Positions 41,401 to 47,726 of a DNA stretch of 47,726 nt are shown here, in pieces; position 1 is the stretch's first letter; every line of letters starts with the position of its first letter. Below the pieces are notes generated by a model. The model was not told the origin of the DNA. It saw nothing but the letters and a program-made list of their open reading frames with translations, and searched no databases. This stretch comes from Deinococcus ruber. GTDB taxonomy: Bacteria > Deinococcota > Deinococci > Deinococcales > Deinococcaceae. Position numbers and translations under genes: made by a program. The stretch is from the NCBI RefSeq assembly GCF_014648095.1, contig NZ_BMQL01000036.1, positions 1 through 47,726 of the forward strand, read 5' to 3'.

Positions 41401-43305
41401 TCAGTTCAGACGGCGCTTGAATTCGCTTCTGAATCTGGCCTGTTCCTGAGCGGTGGACGCGAACCGCGCCGATTCCAGCCGAATTTCGGCCAGCTCGAAA
41501 TCGTCGGGGTCAAATTTCAGGCCCTGGGTACACAGCAGTACCACACGCGCATGGTCGCCGCGTTCCTGCGCTTCCTGAATCAGCCCGTTGAGGGTAGCCC
41601 GCACGCTGCCGAGCATCTCCTCGCGCAGATTCACCACCCATTCGCTGTCGTCGAGACCGGGCAGCAGTTCGCCCCGGTAGGCGGCCACCGCGCCGGGCAG
41701 GTTGTCCTGTGCCAGCCGAGTTCGCAGAAGCTGATAATCGCTCGACACACTCACTTTGGGGGAATACTGATAGGTCGGCGCGTTGTGCGGCCCTTCCTGC
41801 ACTACCACCGGCCCCACCACCTTGCCGATTTCGGCGATGCATTTGCGAACGTAATTTCCTGCCTCCTTGTCGTCTTTATCGGGAAACAGGTCGAGCTGAA
41901 TTTCGCGGCGGGTGCGGCCCGGATACAGCGCCAGATACAGCATCACGCCCACGGTATTCTTGAGGCTGAAGCTCAGGGGCACGCCGTCTTTCAGGGCCAT
42001 CTGCTGGCCGAGCACCAGCAATTCGAGGTGCACTGCCGGAGACAGCAGATCGGCGCTGCCCCCGGCGTATTCCGCGCCCTGTGCCAGCAGCGACGCCAGC
42101 ACGGGCGCACTCTGAGGCTCCATTTCGGCAAAGGCGAACAGTTCCGACAGCTCATCGAAATCGGAGCGCAGATCAAGGGGGCCGCCAGGTGTGCCAAAGC
42201 GCAGCACCGCGTTCAGCGCCTCCGGCAGCAGTTCACGCGTTTTTTCGTAGTCACGCATCAGATACACCGTGTACACCACTTGCAGCCCGGCGCGGGCCGA
42301 AAGCAGCGCATTGTTCTGAGCGTTCGCTGTCGCCACGATGGCCGAGAACATCCGAAAAGCCCCGTGCAGATCGCCGCGTCGCCGTGCCAGCAGGGCCTCG
42401 GTGATCTGCGTGGTCAGCGATGACGTTGGCCGCAGGGCATGCATTCTCAGCATCAATTTCAGCGCCTGCTGGTGTTCACCCATCCGCGAGTGATAATCGG
42501 CCAGCAAACTCAGCGACATTTCCAGCATGCTCAGATCGCCTGCCTCTTCACTGAGTTCTACAGCCCGCTGAATCTCGCTCCTGAACGCTCCCTGGTCGCC
42601 CTGAAGCAGATGAAGCTGTGCCATCTGAATATGTGTCCCGGCCAGGACATAAGTGTTGCCACTCTCTTCAGTGATCTTCTGAACAGTATGTAATGTCTGA
42701 GCTGCTTCTCCGTACAACATAAGTTCAAGCTGAATATCTGAAAGTGCCGCGAGAGCAGACACATAAGGAAGTTGATTGGGCTGAATTTCAAGGACTGGCA
42801 ACGCGACATCCAAAAACTTCATCGCTTCTCGTGCATGTCCACGTACAGCATGCATGACAGCGAGTGTATGACTTATTCGCGCAACCATCTCTGCGTCTCC
42901 AAGAAGCATATAGCCTATACGGGCTTCTTCTACCCTCTGCAAACCACTTGCAAGACCCATGAGGTCTTCAGAAACGCCTAACCACCGTAACGCCCTCAGC
43001 CTCAATTCTCCCGAAAGACGAGGCAGCAGCATCTGTAGGTATTGCTGTGCTTCTGCGGTGCGGCCCTGTGCACGTAGCCAGTTGCCCCACTCGACCTGAG
43101 CCTCCTGCTCGCCAGATAGCATGGCTTTTTCAAGCGGTGTTCTGGCGTTTTCAAGCTGTCCCATTCTCAGATAGGAAATGCCCAACAGAGCATCTTCTGA
43201 AGAGGTGCGAACTTTTGCTGAAGTAAGGGCTGTGATAACCGCCGAGTACTCACCCCGCAAGAAGTAAGAATTATAGCTTCCTAGTGCGGTTTCTCGCTTT
43301 TTCAC
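41401..43305 (-). CDS. TPR/BTAD transcriptional regulator
   Basis: The 634-residue protein has an N-terminal and central array of TPR-like helical repeats (about 1-410), a winged-helix DNA-binding region (about 435-530, Arg-Thr-Arg-Arg-Glu-Ile-Gln-Leu-Asp-Leu-Phe-Pro) and a C-terminal bacterial transcriptional activation domain (about 540-634, Ala-Tyr-Arg-Gly-Glu-Leu-Leu-Pro-Gly-Leu). SARP-like regulators have the same parts in the opposite order. GTG 43305 has AAGGA 7 bases upstream. Only 23 bases separate it from the divergent small-peptide gene, so its mRNA leader must run antisense through that gene. TPR arrays bind peptides in many bacterial regulators, which makes the adjacent secreted peptide interesting. 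Confidence 0.8.
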   Translation of the reverse strand: MKKRETALGSYNSYFLRGEYSAVITALTSAKVRTSSEDALLGISYLRMGQLENARTPLEKAMLSGEQEAQVEWGNWLRAQGRTAEAQQYLQMLLPRLSGELRLRALRWLGVSEDLMGLASGLQRVEEARIGYMLLGDAEMVARISHTLAVMHAVRGHAREAMKFLDVALPVLEIQPNQLPYVSALAALSDIQLELMLYGEAAQTLHTVQKITEESGNTYVLAGTHIQMAQLHLLQGDQGAFRSEIQRAVELSEEAGDLSMLEMSLSLLADYHSRMGEHQQALKLMLRMHALRPTSSLTTQITEALLARRRGDLHGAFRMFSAIVATANAQNNALLSARAGLQVVYTVYLMRDYEKTRELLPEALNAVLRFGTPGGPLDLRSDFDELSELFAFAEMEPQSAPVLASLLAQGAEYAGGSADLLSPAVHLELLVLGQQMALKDGVPLSFSLKNTVGVMLYLALYPGRTRREIQLDLFPDKDDKEAGNYVRKCIAEIGKVVGPVVVQEGPHNAPTYQYSPKVSVSSDYQLLRTRLAQDNLPGAVAAYRGELLPGLDDSEWVVNLREEMLGSVRATLNGLIQEAQERGDHARVVLLCTQGLKFDPDDFELAEIRLESARFASTAQEQARFRSEFKRRLN

Positions 43306-43316
43306 ACCCGGTTCCT

Positions 43317-43322
43317 TAAGAT
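43317..43322 (+). promoter_or_regulatory. -10 box of the small peptide gene, leaderless
   Basis: TAAGAT then 6 bases then ATG 43329, a leaderless layout. It overlaps the SD (minus-strand AAGGA, 43313-43317) of the divergent TPR regulator. Confidence 0.5.
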
Positions 43323-43328
43323 CATTTC

Positions 43329-43472
43329 ATGAAAAATATCGCACGGAAAACGATGCTGAGCCTTCTGGCCCTCACGGCGACCGGTATCGCCCTGGCAGGC
43401 GGAGCAAGTGTGGGTGGCCTTGAGCGTCAGGTAACCGGCACCACCACTGTGGTCCAGGGAACGGGCAAATGA
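43329..43472 (+). CDS. 47-residue secreted peptide precursor, unknown
   Basis: A small ORF of 47 codons starts with Met-Lys-Asn-Ile-Ala-Arg-Lys, a hydrophobic core (Leu-Ser-Leu-Leu-Ala-Leu-Thr-Ala-Thr-Gly-Ile-Ala-Leu-Ala), and a likely cleavage near Ala-Leu-Ala-Gly-Gly (21-25). This leaves a mature peptide of about 22 residues ending in Thr-Val-Val-Gln-Gly-Thr-Gly-Lys. A -10 TAAGAT lies 6 bases before the ATG. Its stop overlaps the next start (ATGA), so it is coupled to the 59-residue protein and the HD-GYP gene. It has the look of an exported signalling peptide, but no family is recognised. Confidence 0.65.
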   Translation: MKNIARKTMLSLLALTATGIALAGGASVGGLERQVTGTTTVVQGTGK

Positions 43473-43648
43473 CGATGACCGAACAGACCCACGCGCGGCC
43501 CGTCAAGCACTTCACGGAACGCCAGCAGGTGAAAAGCGCCCTCCACAGCATGCAGCAGCCCGACACCGAACTGAAAGACCGTATGGACGGTGCTGCCTTC
43601 CGGATGCTGTCGCGTGAGCGCAACTCGCTGCTGTTCGGCCTGGAATGA
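43469..43648 (+). CDS. 59-residue protein of unknown function between peptide and HD-GYP genes
   Basis: The frame starts at ATG 43469 (overlapping the peptide stop as ATGA; a second ATG lies at 43475) and ends in an ATGA overlap with the HD-GYP gene. The product is charged and probably helical (Lys-His-Phe-Thr-Glu-Arg-Gln-Gln-Val-Lys and Glu-Leu-Lys-Asp-Arg-Met), with no signal peptide or cysteine. Overlaps on both sides and a GC-rich codon pattern support a real gene. It could be a partner or adaptor of the HD-GYP protein. Confidence 0.65.
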   Translation: MTMTEQTHARPVKHFTERQQVKSALHSMQQPDTELKDRMDGAAFRMLSRERNSLLFGLE

Positions 43649-44319
43649 AATCCGTATTTAGAATCGAACTCTCAAGCACGGAGCACCCTCTGGCTCATAG
43701 TGTTCTGTCTCCAGACGAGATTCAGGAAGTCGAAATGCTGCTGGGCTGGATGGCCTCACTTGGCCTGTGCGACGACGGACATCTACCACGGGTGATGATG
43801 TTGACACTCGCACTCTGCGAGCGGCTGAACATGCTCGAATCAGCAGTAGAACGCCGCATTGCTCTGCGGGCCGGGCTGCTTCACGATATCGGGAAAGCAC
43901 TGGTTTCACAAGACATTCTGAACAAGGAAGGCCCGCTCTCTCTGGAAGAACGCATCGTGATCGAGCGTCATCCCGAACTGGGAGCGCGTCTGGCTGCCAA
44001 TCTTCAGGGCATTGAACCCGAAGTGATTCAGGCGATTTTGCATCACCACGAAGCTTATGGCGGTGAAGGGTATCCGTATGGGCTGACCGGACTTCAGATT
44101 CCCCGACTGGCACGGGTGTTGTCGGTGGCCGATGTCTACGACGCCCTGACGAGCGACCGCCCGTATCGCAGCGCCTGGACACATGATGAAGCTGTGAAAT
44201 ACCTGAAAGAACATACCGGACGCATTTTCGATCCGGTGGCTGTCTGGGCACTCAGCCTGTTTCATTTCGATCCACGTCACGAAACGCTGGAATTACTGCA
44301 CCAACACCATCCCAGCTGA
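43645..44319 (+). CDS. HD-GYP domain phosphodiesterase
   Basis: The 224-residue protein is almost entirely an HD-GYP domain: His80-Asp81-x-Gly83-Lys84, His109, His133-His135 followed by Glu, Gly142-Tyr-Pro144 and Asp163 (Val-Ala-Asp-Val-Tyr-Asp-Ala-Leu-Thr) provide the metal-binding and cyclic-di-GMP-cleaving residues. There is no receiver or membrane domain. The first about 35 residues may dock to a partner such as the 59-residue protein encoded just before it. The gene overlaps its neighbour by ATGA. No clear terminator follows on this strand. Confidence 0.88.
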   Translation: MKSVFRIELSSTEHPLAHSVLSPDEIQEVEMLLGWMASLGLCDDGHLPRVMMLTLALCERLNMLESAVERRIALRAGLLHDIGKALVSQDILNKEGPLSLEERIVIERHPELGARLAANLQGIEPEVIQAILHHHEAYGGEGYPYGLTGLQIPRLARVLSVADVYDALTSDRPYRSAWTHDEAVKYLKEHTGRIFDPVAVWALSLFHFDPRHETLELLHQHHPS

Positions 44320-44440
44320 CAGCAGAAACATTAAAACAGGCAAACCAAAGAGATCGGCGCAACAACAGAAAGCCAAAAGAACAAAGAACTGTCCGCTCTG
44401 AAGCGAACCATTTGACGTTTACCGACAGCAGGCCAACAAC

Positions 44441-44463
44441 AAAAACCCCCACCGAAGTGGGGG
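44441..44463 (-). terminator. Intrinsic terminator of the cold-shock gene
   Basis: Minus strand: a perfect 7-bp stem CCCCCAC/GTGGGGG with a TTCG tetraloop (44446-44463), then TTTTT (44445-44441). Confidence 0.92.
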
Positions 44464-44480
44464 CGTGTATGAAGAGTCGC

Positions 44481-44744
44481 TTACCAGCGGTCGTTGCGCT
44501 GAGGGCGGCTGTTGCTGTAGCTGCCTTCGGGGGCGGCTTTGGTCACCACGATCTTGGCGGCCTGGGGGCCCTTGCCGTTCTGGCCTTCCTGAATCTCGAA
44601 CTCGACCTCGTCGCCTTCATTCAGCTTCTTGAAGCCGCTGCCCTGGATGGCGCTGAAGTGCGCGAAGACATCCGGGCTGCCGGGCGTCTCAATGAAACCG
44701 AAACCTTTTTCCGCGTTGAACCACTTTACTTTACCTGTCGCCAT
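44481..44744 (-). CDS. Cold-shock protein (CspA family)
   Basis: The 87-residue single-stranded nucleic-acid binder has RNP1 Lys-Gly-Phe-Gly-Phe-Ile and RNP2 Val-Phe-Ala-His-Phe. It has a longer than usual C-terminal tail ([13 protein letters not shown]), basic and probably flexible. I start at ATG 44744 (Met-Ala-Thr-Gly-Lys-Val-Lys-Trp), 9 bases after GAGGAG; three codons more are open upstream. A strong promoter (44825-44853) leaves a leader of about 74 bases, and a terminator follows the stop, so it is monocistronic. Confidence 0.95.
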   Translation of the reverse strand: MATGKVKWFNAEKGFGFIETPGSPDVFAHFSAIQGSGFKKLNEGDEVEFEIQEGQNGKGPQAAKIVVTKAAPEGSYSNSRPQRNDRW

Positions 44745-44824
44745 ATCATCCAACTCCTCATATGCAACTACCAGCGGTGTGGCTAAACCACTACGCGCTC
44801 GTCACCACTTTCATGGGATGGGAC

Positions 44825-44853
44825 ATTATGGCAAAATTACGCGCACATTACAA
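44825..44853 (-). promoter_or_regulatory. Promoter of the cold-shock gene
   Basis: Minus strand TTGTAA, 17 bases, CATAAT (-35 4/6, -10 5/6). Predicted transcription start near 44818. Confidence 0.6.
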
Positions 44854-44941
44854 CCTGTCCAGACGAAGGCCATGAATTTCCCCGGAAGACGTGCTGGCAC
44901 GGCAAAAAGCAGGAATCGCTCTGCCGACCAGCGCACGGCAC

Positions 44942-45511
44942 TCAGGCTTCGCGTGCAGTCTTCAGTGCGACGGTCCACCAGTTCAGCTCGTCGAGCATTG
45001 CCTGCACGCCCGGCTGGAGGTGGGCCATATCTTCCAGAGCCGCTCCCTGCTGCCACGCTCCGAAGAAGTCTGCTCCCTGGATGTGAACGCCGGTACGGGT
45101 GGGAGCCATCTGAAGCTCGACGGCGATCATACGAAGCTGCTCGATGGCACGCGCCGCCCCTACCGAGCCGTAGCCCACAAAAGCGGCAGGTTTTCTGTTC
45201 CATTCCGTGTACGCGTAGTCGAGCGCATTCTTGAGAACGGCGGTGGGCGCGTGGTTGTACTCGGCGGTCAGGAAAATGTAGCCGTCAAACTCTGCAATCT
45301 TCTTCTGCCAGCGCACGGCCACTTCGTTCTGGGTGGGCACGTAAGCGTTCGAGGCGACTTCATCGAAAAACGGCATCGGGAAGTCGCGCAGATCGACCAG
45401 TTCGTACTCGGCGTCGGTGCGCTGGGCAACGATACCCTGAAGCCAGGCGGCGGGCTTGTCGGCAAAACGAGTGGCGCGGGTGCTGCTGATGATAATCGCG
45501 ATCTTGGGCAT
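44942..45511 (-). CDS. NADPH-dependent FMN reductase family protein
   Basis: The 189-residue flavodoxin-like protein has the FMN phosphate loop Ile-Ser-Ser-Thr-Arg (near 8-12) and the diagnostic Thr-Ala-Glu-Tyr-Asn-His-Ala-Pro-Thr-Ala-Val-Leu-Lys-Asn-Ala-Leu-Asp-Tyr. It fits the SsuE/ArsH/chromate-quinone reductase group. I start at ATG 45511 with CAGGAG 5 bases upstream. A perfect inverted repeat (45570-45594) over a TACAAT box suggests control by a redox- or quinone-sensing repressor. Physiological acceptor unknown. Confidence 0.87.
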   Translation of the reverse strand: MPKIAIIISSTRATRFADKPAAWLQGIVAQRTDAEYELVDLRDFPMPFFDEVASNAYVPTQNEVAVRWQKKIAEFDGYIFLTAEYNHAPTAVLKNALDYAYTEWNRKPAAFVGYGSVGAARAIEQLRMIAVELQMAPTRTGVHIQGADFFGAWQQGAALEDMAHLQPGVQAMLDELNWWTVALKTAREA

Positions 45512-45569
45512 ATGAACTCCTGTAGGACGAACCCGAAAAAAGAGAGGTCGGAGGCTCGGTATCGAGCTG

Positions 45570-45594
45570 TTTACAGGAGTGATTGTACTGTAAA
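45570..45594. promoter_or_regulatory. Operator-like inverted repeat over the FMN reductase -10
   Basis: TTTACAG (45570-45576) and CTGTAAA (45588-45594) are perfect inverted arms separated by 11 bases. Between them, on the minus strand, lies TACAAT (45582-45587), a good -10 for the FMN reductase gene. Confidence 0.6.
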
Positions 45595-45614
45595 AATCCA
45601 AGTGCTTTATTTAA

Positions 45615-47273
45615 TTAAGTCTTAAGAATACTGGCGACAGCTCGGCCTGCTACCCGCCCACTGAACAGGCAGCCACCCAGAAAGGTTCCTTCCAGACTGC
45701 GGTAGCCGTGCAGCCCGCCTCCACCGAAACCCGCCACCTCACCCGCCGCGTACAGTCCTGGCAGCGGCGCACCCGAAACGGTCAGGACGCGGCCCAGCAG
45801 ATCGGTTTCAAGGCCGCCCAACGATTTACGGGTCAGAATATTCATTCGGACGGCAATCAGTGGCCCATCTGCACTGCTGAGCAGCGGCGCAGGCTTTGCC
45901 ACACGCGTCAGGCGGTCGCCCAGATACGCCCTCGCCCCACGCACGGCGGCAAGCTGGGTATCCTTGCCAAACGGGTTGGCAAGCTGAGCGTCGCGCTCGC
46001 GCACCTCGCGCTCGACTGTCTCCAGCCGCAACAGATCGTTGCCGACCAGGGCATTCATGCCGCTTACCAAGTCTGGCAGGGTGCGCCGCACCACAAAATC
46101 TTCACCCTGCTCCATGAACGCCCGCACCGGAGCCTGCACGCCGCGTACCCGTGACAGCACCAGCCCCACATCGCGCCCGGTCAGGTCGGGGTTCTGCTCA
46201 CTGCCCGACAGCGCGAATTCGCGGCGGATGATCGCCTCATTGAGCAGAAACCAGGTGTACGGGTAGCCATGACGGGTGATGTGCGTGAGGGAAGCGAGCG
46301 TGTCGAAGCCCGGATAATTTGGAAACGGCAGCCGAACGCCGCTGGGACCAAGCCACAGGCTGCTGGGGCCGGGCAATACCCGGATGCCGTGATTCTCCCA
46401 GACCGGATTCCAGTTCCGCAGGCCCTCGGTGTAGTGCCACATGCGGTCGGCATTGATGACGTGTCCACCTGCCCGCTGCGTCACCTCGCGCATGTAGCCG
46501 TCGACGTGGCGCGGCACACCCGACACCATGAATTCGGGCGCTGGCCCCAGTCGGTCGGTCGGCCAATGACGGCGCACCAGATCGTGATTGCCGCCGATGC
46601 CGCCCGACGTGACCACCACCGCTTCGGCGCTCAGGTCGAAGTCGCCGCTCACCACCCGCGAGCTCCGCGCTCCTCTCGCCGCTCCGTCGTCTTCCAGGCG
46701 CTCGCCCGACACGCCCACCACCGTGCCGCCCCGCAGCGTCAGGGCCGTGACGCGGTGCCGAAAGCGCAGTTCGATGCGCCCCGCCTGCACATGCTCCTGC
46801 ACCCGCCGGATAAACGGCTCCAGCACGCCCGGCCCGGTGCCCCAGGTGACGTGAAAACGCGGCACGCTGTTGCCGGGGCCGCCCGCTCCCTGCCCGCCGC
46901 GCTCGGCCCAGCCCACCGCCGGAAACCAGCGCATGCCCATGCGGTGCAGCCACGCCCGCTTTTCACCCGCCGCAAACTCCAGATAAGCGGCGGCCCAGCG
47001 GCGCGGCCAGTCGTCTTCCGGGCGGTCGAAACCTGCCGTATCCCACCAGTCGCTCGCGGCCAGTTCGTAGCTGTCGCGGATGCCCAGCCTGCGCTGCTCT
47101 GGCGAATCGATAAAAAACAGGCCGCCAAACGACCAGAACGCCTGCCCGCCCAGATTCTGTGGGCCTTCCTGGTCGAGCAGGACGACGCGCACACCTGCAT
47201 CGGCAATCTCGGCGGCAGCGACCAGCCCGGCCAGCCCCGCCCCTACCACGATGGCTCCGGTTTCAAGTGTCAT
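45615..47273 (-). CDS. FAD-dependent dehydrogenase (KstD/fumarate-reductase-like flavoprotein)
   Basis: The 552-residue protein begins with a Rossmann FAD motif (Val-Gly-Ala-Gly-Leu-Ala-Gly, 10-16) and ends with the FAD-binding Gly-Leu-Tyr-Ala-Ala-Gly-Glu-Val-Ala-Gly-Phe-Gly-Gly-Gly-Gly-Leu-His-Gly-Tyr typical of the fumarate reductase/3-ketosteroid dehydrogenase superfamily, with a substrate cap in between. Annotation pipelines often call this type FAD-binding dehydrogenase; the substrate is not known. ATG 47273 lies 9 bases after a TACTAT box, so it may be nearly leaderless; TTG 47282 would add three residues. It is followed by the FMN reductase gene, about 100 bases downstream, which seems separately controlled. 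Confidence 0.82.
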   Translation of the reverse strand: MTLETGAIVVGAGLAGLVAAAEIADAGVRVVLLDQEGPQNLGGQAFWSFGGLFFIDSPEQRRLGIRDSYELAASDWWDTAGFDRPEDDWPRRWAAAYLEFAAGEKRAWLHRMGMRWFPAVGWAERGGQGAGGPGNSVPRFHVTWGTGPGVLEPFIRRVQEHVQAGRIELRFRHRVTALTLRGGTVVGVSGERLEDDGAARGARSSRVVSGDFDLSAEAVVVTSGGIGGNHDLVRRHWPTDRLGPAPEFMVSGVPRHVDGYMREVTQRAGGHVINADRMWHYTEGLRNWNPVWENHGIRVLPGPSSLWLGPSGVRLPFPNYPGFDTLASLTHITRHGYPYTWFLLNEAIIRREFALSGSEQNPDLTGRDVGLVLSRVRGVQAPVRAFMEQGEDFVVRRTLPDLVSGMNALVGNDLLRLETVEREVRERDAQLANPFGKDTQLAAVRGARAYLGDRLTRVAKPAPLLSSADGPLIAVRMNILTRKSLGGLETDLLGRVLTVSGAPLPGLYAAGEVAGFGGGGLHGYRSLEGTFLGGCLFSGRVAGRAVASILKT

Positions 47274-47441
47274 GTACTGCAAATAGTAGCGCCGCTCCGG
47301 TGTGGCAGGACCGGACTGAGCACCGTGCCACAGAAAGGGCGCTGCTGATGGTCTGTTTCGCCGTTTTCCATCTCGGTTGGTGTGCGCTTGTTCGAATGCC
47401 CGTTTGTTTTGTTATACACAACAGGACAGGTATTAAGAATT

Positions 47442-47487
47442 GAGAGGAGGAAGCTGCGTCTCTCAGGACTCGCAGCTTCCTCCTCTC
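47442..47487. repeat. Perfect 17-bp inverted repeat between IS630 fragment and flavoprotein gene
   Basis: Arms GAGAGGAGGAAGCTGCG (47442-47458) and its exact complement (47471-47487) flank a 12-base loop. On the minus strand the stem is followed by AATTCTTAAT, a weak T-rich tail, so it could terminate transcripts coming out of the transposase. The rest of 47274-47535 holds nothing recognisable. Confidence 0.75.
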
Positions 47488-47535
47488 GCCTTCGACACAC
47501 CGCTCAGTACAGCATGAGGGGTACCCAGGACATAC

Positions 47536-47726
47536 CTAGTGGTCTGATTCAGAAGAACGCTGGGAATTGTCTGGGAGGAGATGACGCTCACAGAAGCGCT
47601 TAATGTTGGCCAAGATGTCGTCGGCGGATCGAGTCCATACGAAGGGCTTGGGCGCGTCGTTTGTCTGGGAAATGAAGGCCTCGATGGCCTGCTCCAGCTC
47701 ATCTTTCGAGGTGAAGTTGCCCCGCT
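47536..47726 (-). mobile_element. IS630-family transposase, C-terminal end (cut by window edge)
   Basis: Reading the minus strand from 47724, 62 codons run to TAG at 47536-47538. The product contains Phe-Thr-Ser-Lys-Asp-Glu-Leu-Glu-Gln-Ala-Ile and Lys-Pro-Phe-Val-Trp-Thr-Arg-Ser-Ala-Asp-Asp-Ile-Leu, the typical C-terminal signature of IS630/DDE transposases. The catalytic residues and the other end lie beyond the window. The IS boundary probably falls between 47487 and 47536, but the terminal repeat cannot be defined with one end only. Confidence 0.85.

Noticed and set aside
44412..44786. Plus-strand frame antisense to the cold-shock gene
   Set aside because: It mirrors the csp coding region and its terminator, with no RBS or family resemblance.
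47463..47702. Minus-strand 79-codon frame as a gene
   Set aside because: It overlaps the IS630 transposase end in another frame and matches no family; the transposase frame carries the recognisable motif.

Overview
The window looks like chromosome or megaplasmid DNA of a Deinococcus-type bacterium. This is inferred from GC-rich coding sequence, tightly packed operons with ATGA/GTGA overlaps, several genes whose start codon sits 5-7 bases after a TANNNT -10 box (leaderless style), DinB-like and TPR/BTAD proteins, and the overall catabolic gene set. No rRNA, tRNA or CRISPR array is visible. Species cannot be named from sequence alone.

Layout. (a) 1-1115: a small secreted protein on the minus strand, then a guanidine-III riboswitch in front of an SMR guanidinium exporter. 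(b) 1116-9770: an amino-sugar operon: RpiR regulator with TGAAAAT-type palindromic operators, sugar-binding protein, two permeases, NagZ, NagA and a SIS-type deaminase, closed by a 14-bp-stem terminator. No transport ATPase is encoded in it. (c) 9849-21810: a minus-strand operon for polyamine/GABA breakdown (APC permease, spermidine-dehydrogenase-like flavoprotein, two class-III aminotransferases, GNAT, YtcJ-like amidohydrolase, GabD), divergent from a PucR regulator. (d) 21828-25665: ethanolamine ammonia-lyase EutB/EutC and an APC permease, without eutA or shell genes. (e) 25934-31984: PatD plus a YdcSTUV-like ABC importer, matching the E. coli ydcSTUVW set, interrupted by a DinB-like gene. 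Sections c and e together give a complete route from spermidine or putrescine-type amines through 4-aminobutanal and GABA to succinate.

(f) 32369-40297 is the most notable part: IclR regulator, hydantoinase-like amidohydrolase, M20 N-carbamoyl amidohydrolase, urocanase homologue, DUF917 protein (thiohydantoin desulfurase family) and a histidine-ammonia-lyase homologue. It looks like a hut operon, but the lyase has lost the Ala-Ser-Gly triad that forms MIO, and the urocanase homologue has changed active-site segments, including Cys to Ser. The five enzyme types match the five-step ergothioneine catabolic pathway (ergothioneine to trimethylamine, H2S, glutamate, CO2 and ammonia), so I read it as an ergothioneine degradation operon and not as histidine utilisation.

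(g) 40476-44319: a secreted LysM/C39-like protein, a large TPR/BTAD regulator, and divergently from it a tightly overlapping trio: a 47-aa signal-peptide-bearing peptide, a 59-aa protein and an HD-GYP phosphodiesterase. This trio plus regulator could be an uncharacterised peptide/second-messenger signalling unit. (h) 44441-47726: cold-shock protein, FMN reductase with a palindromic operator over its -10, FAD-dependent dehydrogenase, a 17-bp perfect inverted repeat, and the 3' end of an IS630-type transposase cut by the window edge.
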